From contig CP020563.1 of NCBI GenBank assembly GCA_002082585.1, positions 5,636,001 through 5,700,000 of the forward strand: 64,000 nucleotides of DNA. Reading direction: 5' to 3'. Of the stretch, positions 61,237 to 64,000 are shown in pieces. The position numbers and the translations under genes are program-made. Within the stretch, counting starts at the first letter, position 1. The number at the start of each line of letters is the position of its first letter. The stretch comes from Kitasatospora albolonga (GTDB lineage: Bacteria; Actinomycetota; Actinomycetes; Streptomycetales; Streptomycetaceae). The notes under the pieces are model-generated. The model was given only the letters and a program-made list of their open reading frames with translations, did not search any database and was not told the DNA's origin.

Positions 61237-61768
61237 ACTGACCGCACCGGAAGGGTTCTTGCTGCGGCCCTGGCTTCCCTCCGACGCCTCGGCCGTGCTC
61301 CGCGCCTTCGCCCCGGCCGAGATGGACCGCCAGACGGACCGGACCATCTCCGGCGAGGCCGACGCGCTGGGCTGGATCGCGGACCGCACGCGGGAACGGG
61401 ACACCCGGACCGGTTACTCCTGGGCCGTCGTGGGGGAGGGCGGCGAGGCGCTCGGCTGCGTCGCCCTCAACGCCGTCAACCCGGTTCACGGCACGGGCTG
61501 GGTCTCCTACTGGACCACCGGGGCGGCGCACGGCCGGGGCGTGGCGACCGCCGGAGTCCGGGCACTGGCGCGGTGGGCGTTCGGCCCGCTCGGCCTCTAC
61601 CGGCTGGAGCTGGGCCACCGCACCGACAACGCGGCCTCCTGCCGGGTCGCCACCCGCTCGGGGTTCGCGCCCGAAGGAATCGACAGGAGGAAACTGCGCT
61701 ACGGCGACACCCGGTACGACGTCGAACGGCATGCCCGTCTCGCGGACGATGTTGTCAACTTTGATTGA
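61229..61768 (+). CDS. RimJ/RimL-type GNAT acetyltransferase
   Basis: This 179-residue protein has FLLRPWLPSDASAVLRAFA, SYWTTGAAHGRGVATAGVRALARWAF (acetyl-CoA loop) and LGHRTDNAASCRVATRSGF, typical of ribosomal-protein or antibiotic acetyltransferases. ATG 61229 overlaps the hydrolase stop. Substrate unknown. Confidence 0.87.
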   Translation: MDELTAPEGFLLRPWLPSDASAVLRAFAPAEMDRQTDRTISGEADALGWIADRTRERDTRTGYSWAVVGEGGEALGCVALNAVNPVHGTGWVSYWTTGAAHGRGVATAGVRALARWAFGPLGLYRLELGHRTDNAASCRVATRSGFAPEGIDRRKLRYGDTRYDVERHARLADDVVNFD

Positions 61769-61797
61769 CGGGAGGGTGGTGTCAATGTAAGTTGACA
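61765..61797 (+). promoter_or_regulatory. Promoter with TGTCAA-N6-TTGACA operator
   Basis: TTGACG (61765-61770), 17 bases, TAAGTT (61788-61793), then 6 bases to the ATG at 61800, indicating a leaderless mRNA. The perfect palindrome TGTCAA-TGTAAG-TTGACA (61780-61797) covers the -10. A related TGTCAACTTTGATTGAC lies at about 61753-61769. Confidence 0.72.
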
Positions 61798-61799
61798 TC

Positions 61800-62009
61800 A
61801 TGACCGAAGCAACGGATCTGGCCGCACGTGCCGGTGACCGCGACCCGCGCGTCGGGCTGCGGGCGGTGGCCGCGCTGCGGCGGCTGCTGGAGCAGCTCGA
61901 AGCCGTACAGGTGCGCAGTGCGCGTGTCCAGGGGTGGTCGTGGCAGGAGATCGCCGCCGAGCTGGGCGTCAGCCGGCAGGCCGTGCACAAGAAACATGGG
62001 AGGCGCTGA
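61800..62009 (+). CDS. Small helix-turn-helix protein
   Basis: This 69-residue protein ends in a clear helix-turn-helix, WSWQEIAAELGVSRQAVHKKHG, after a helical region LAARAGDRDPRVGLRAVAALRRLLEQLEAVQ. Nothing else is fused. It probably binds the palindrome directly in front of it and autoregulates. Its stop overlaps the Clp-N gene start (TGATG). The pair HTH plus Clp-N recurs in actinobacteria, as I recall. Confidence 0.85.
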   Translation: MTEATDLAARAGDRDPRVGLRAVAALRRLLEQLEAVQVRSARVQGWSWQEIAAELGVSRQAVHKKHGRR

Positions 62010-62587
62010 TGTTCGAACGGTTCAACCGAGGAGCCCGCGCGACCGTGAAGGGCGCCGTGGCGGAGGCGGAGCGCGTCGGGGCCGGATCGGTCACCGAGGA
62101 GCACCTCTTCCTCGCCCTGCTGGACCAGAAGGGCGACCGGGCCTCCTTCGCCGTCGCCTCCCTCGGCCTGCTCCGCCGCCGCGCCTCGCTGGAAGCCTCC
62201 TTCGCCGAGGCCCGCCGCCGGGGCGGGCTGACGAAGGCCGAGACCGACGCCCTCGCGGGGATCGGCATCGATGTCGGCGCCATCGTGGACCGGGTCGAGG
62301 GCGCCCACGGCGAGGGCGCCCTCGCCGCCGACCGGAGCAGCCGCCGGTGGTGGTCGGGCCACCGCGCCTTCACCCCGGGGGCGAAGAGCATCCTGGAGAA
62401 GTCGCTGAGGATCGCCCTGGGGCGCGGCGACCGCTTCATCGGCCAGGAACACCTGCTCCTGGCCCTCACCGCGACCCCCGGCACCGTCGCCGACACCCTC
62501 GCCGAGCACGGAGTGACCCACACGGCCGTACACCACGCGCTGTACGGGCCCGAGGCCGACGGGGAGGGCCACGCCGAGGCCGGGTGA
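62009..62587 (+). CDS. Clp N-terminal-domain protein
   Basis: This 192-residue protein consists of two Clp-N repeats: MFERFNRGARATVKGAVAEAERVGAGSVTEEHLFLALLDQ and SILEKSLRIALGRGDRFIGQEHLLLALTA. No AAA+ ATPase domain is present, so it may act as an adaptor or decoy for ClpC rather than an unfoldase. ATG 62009 with GGGAGG upstream and overlap with the HTH gene stop. Confidence 0.88.
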   Translation: MFERFNRGARATVKGAVAEAERVGAGSVTEEHLFLALLDQKGDRASFAVASLGLLRRRASLEASFAEARRRGGLTKAETDALAGIGIDVGAIVDRVEGAHGEGALAADRSSRRWWSGHRAFTPGAKSILEKSLRIALGRGDRFIGQEHLLLALTATPGTVADTLAEHGVTHTAVHHALYGPEADGEGHAEAG

Positions 62588-62630
62588 GAGGGGGAGGGGC
62601 GGGTGTGGTTGGAGGCGGGGCCAGCCCCGC

Positions 62631-62690
62631 CTTCGGCTCGGCGAGTGCAGGCCCCGTGCACAGCCTTCGGCTCGGCGAGTGCGGGCCCCG
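62631..62690. repeat. Direct repeat pair after Clp-N gene
   Basis: Two 26-base copies, CTTCGGCTCGGCGAGTGC(A/G)GG plus CCCCG, lie at 62631-62656 and 62665-62690 and differ at one base. An 8-bp hairpin GGCGGGGC/GCCCCGCC (62614-62631) precedes them and may terminate the operon. Confidence 0.7.
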
Positions 62691-62723
62691 GCCTCAGCCC
62701 GTCCCCGGCCCTCCCGGGGTCCC

Positions 62724-63806
62724 TCAGCCCTGCCCGCTCCCCTTCTCGTCCTCCTCCGGCGTCAGCAGCGCCTCGATCCGTGCCGCCGCCGTGCCCAGGT
62801 GGTGGCGGGCCTCGGCCAGCTGGGCGTCCGTCACCCCGTGGTCGCGGGCCGCGTCCCGGACGGTGTCGCGGAACCGGTCCAGGAGGCGGTCCAGGTCGCG
62901 CGCCGGGTCGTCCGTGACCGGGACGTCCTGGCCCCAGGGGGACGGGGGCTCCGGAGCGGACCCGGAGGGCTCGGCGGAGCCGGTTGCCCCCGTCGCCCCG
63001 GACTCGGCAGGGCCGGGCTTGCCGAACGGGGGCCAGACACCCGTACGGGCGAAGCCGCCGAGCTGTCCGGTGATCTCGGCCAGCCCGTCCCGTACGCCGG
63101 AGGGCCAGTCGCCCCGGGCGAAGTGCTCCTGGACCTGGCGGGCCGCGTCCCGCATCTGCTCGCGCGCCCGGTCCTGGGCCTCCTTGGCCTGGCGGCGGGC
63201 CTGCTGGGCCTCCTCGCGGGCGCGGCGGGACTCGTCCTTCGCCCGGCGCGCCTGCTCCTTCCATTCTTGCCTGGCCCGGCGCAGCTCCTTCTTGGCCGCG
63301 CGCCACGCCTCGCTGTCGCCGAAGTCGCCCAGCTTGCCGAAGTCGCCGAAGTCGCCGAAGTCACCGAAGGGGGAGGACGGTTCGGTCTTGGCGCCCGCGT
63401 CGGCGCCGCCCGTACCGTTCCTGGTCTCCGAGGCCGCCGCCCGCATGTCGCTGCGGAGCCGGCCCGCCGCCCCCCGCACGTCATCGCGTATCTCGGCGGC
63501 CAGTTCGGCGAGGGAGTCGCGGATCTCCAGCTCCAGATCGGCCAGTTCACCGCTGCGGCCCGCCAGTTCCTCACGTCCGGCCTCGGTGATCGAGTAGACC
63601 TTGCGCCCGCCCTCGGTGGCGTGGGTGACCAGGCCCTCGGCCTCCAGCTTGGCCAGCCGGGGGTAGACGGTGCCCGCCGAGGGGGCGTACAGACCCTGGA
63701 AGCGCTCCTCCAGCAGCCGGATCACCTCGTAGCCGTGGCGCGGCGCCTCGTCCAGGAGCTTCAGCAGATACAGGCGCAGTCGGCCGTGGGCGAAAACGGG
63801 GGCCAT
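62724..63806 (-). CDS. PadR-family regulator with long helical C-terminal extension
   Basis: This 360-residue protein has the PadR winged helix (GRLRLYLLKLLDEAPRHGYEVIRLLEERFQGLYAPSAGTVYPRLAKLE) in the first 85 residues. It is followed by an acidic helix, a GDFGDFGDF repeat patch, an Arg/Glu-rich coiled coil (about 170-240; ARRAKDESRRAREEAQQARRQ) and a final helical domain. Typical PadR proteins end near residue 180-200. ATG 63806 with GGAAAGG upstream, 1 base after the stop of the DUF4097-like gene, so it is coupled to it. Confidence 0.86.
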   Translation of the reverse strand: MAPVFAHGRLRLYLLKLLDEAPRHGYEVIRLLEERFQGLYAPSAGTVYPRLAKLEAEGLVTHATEGGRKVYSITEAGREELAGRSGELADLELEIRDSLAELAAEIRDDVRGAAGRLRSDMRAAASETRNGTGGADAGAKTEPSSPFGDFGDFGDFGKLGDFGDSEAWRAAKKELRRARQEWKEQARRAKDESRRAREEAQQARRQAKEAQDRAREQMRDAARQVQEHFARGDWPSGVRDGLAEITGQLGGFARTGVWPPFGKPGPAESGATGATGSAEPSGSAPEPPSPWGQDVPVTDDPARDLDRLLDRFRDTVRDAARDHGVTDAQLAEARHHLGTAAARIEALLTPEEDEKGSGQG

Positions 63807-63807
63807 G

Positions 63808-64000
63808 TCAGAGAACCTTTCCGGTCGGCTCGGCACCGTATGTGCCGTCCTCGGCGGGGGGCCTGCGCAGCAGGGCGATCGAACCGGAGACGGTCGTCGC
63901 CTTCAGCGTCCCCGTCCCGGCGCCGAGCGTGCCGGTGATCTTCTTCGCGCCCCACTGCCCGCCGACCCGCAGGTCCTCGAAGGCGTTGGAGACGGCCCCG
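63808..64000 (-). CDS. DUF4097-type beta-strand repeat protein, 5' part outside window
   Basis: Only the C-terminal 63 residues are inside the window: NAFEDLRVGGQWGAKKITG, LGAGTGTLKATTVSGSIALL and a tail ending TGKVL. The alternating short strands match the adhesin-like DUF4097 beta-helix found next to PadR or anti-sigma genes. It is the upstream partner of the PadR gene (1-base gap). Function unknown. Confidence 0.75.
   Translation of the reverse strand, partial: GAVSNAFEDLRVGGQWGAKKITGTLGAGTGTLKATTVSGSIALLRRPPAEDGTYGAEPTGKVL

Noticed and set aside
1..64000. tRNA, rRNA, CRISPR, insertion sequences, attachment sites
   Set aside because: I looked for cloverleaf/TTCGAATC-type motifs, regular repeat-spacer patterns and transposase motifs and found none that I could support.

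Overview
The window is high-GC actinobacterial chromosome and almost certainly comes from a Streptomyces. Evidence for this is strong third-position GC, dense operons with ATGA/GTGA stop-start overlaps, several apparently leaderless genes, WhiB and SigB/SigF-type regulators, and a dasR-dasABCD chitobiose locus. The central part matches, from memory, the gene order I associate with the S. coelicolor nrdAB / dasR-dasABCD-nagB / PdtaS-like kinase / wblE / sigH-antisigma region. I see no tRNA, rRNA, CRISPR array or insertion sequence.

Layout. (1) 1-2.8 kb: an arsenic operon (truncated arsR, ACR3 pump, arsC), then a secreted peritrophin-type chitin-binding protein. (2) 2.9-10.4 kb, minus strand: class I ribonucleotide reductase nrdA-nrdB behind a cobalamin riboswitch, cstA with its small partner YbdD, and a LuxR-type regulator with a TrmB-like N-terminus. 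(3) 10.8-22.6 kb, plus strand: a tightly coupled run of about twelve genes (two GT2 and one GT4 glycosyltransferases, a flippase-like membrane protein, a class III aminotransferase, a sugar epimerase, a UbiA-type polyprenyl-phosphate transferase, two membrane-anchored EEP phosphodiesterases, an aldo/keto reductase and two unknown small proteins). It looks like an undescribed pathway for a lipid-linked glycoconjugate. (4) 22.7-30.9 kb: the GlcNAc/chitobiose regulon, with dasR, dasABC, dasD, nagB and a SIS-domain sugar isomerase. DasR-type sites (dre) lie in the dasR/dasA gap, before nagB, and also before the LuxR-type regulator and the PdtaS-like kinase. (5) 31.3-37.1 kb: PdtaS-like kinase, wblE with a CRP-like site, a diacylglycerol kinase, sigH and its anti-sigma factor, and a UBP zinc finger. 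(6) 37.1-48.3 kb: cation/proton antiporter, PLP enzyme, nitric-oxide detoxification (hmp and nsrR with NsrR boxes), a Family 2B encapsulin shell gene followed by a polyprenyl synthetase, and assorted small genes. (7) 48.3-54 kb: an LPXTG surface protein with a long Pro-Thr-Asp repeat stalk, nickel superoxide dismutase sodN with its protease sodX, a CGNR regulator and a methyltransferase. (8) 54-64 kb: a polar amino-acid ABC transporter, malic enzyme, a quinone-oxidoreductase-like enzyme, an endoglycoceramidase-like GH5 enzyme, a small HTH/Clp-N pair with its own palindrome, and a PadR regulator coupled to a truncated DUF4097-like gene at the right edge.

Common threads are amino-sugar sensing (DasR), cell-surface chemistry, and redox, metal or nitrosative stress. 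The two most interesting systems are the 10.8-22.6 kb glycoconjugate cluster, whose left flank carries a dre-like site, and the encapsulin/polyprenyl-synthetase pair at 41.6-44.1 kb. All functional statements rest on reading the translated sequences; no database search was run.
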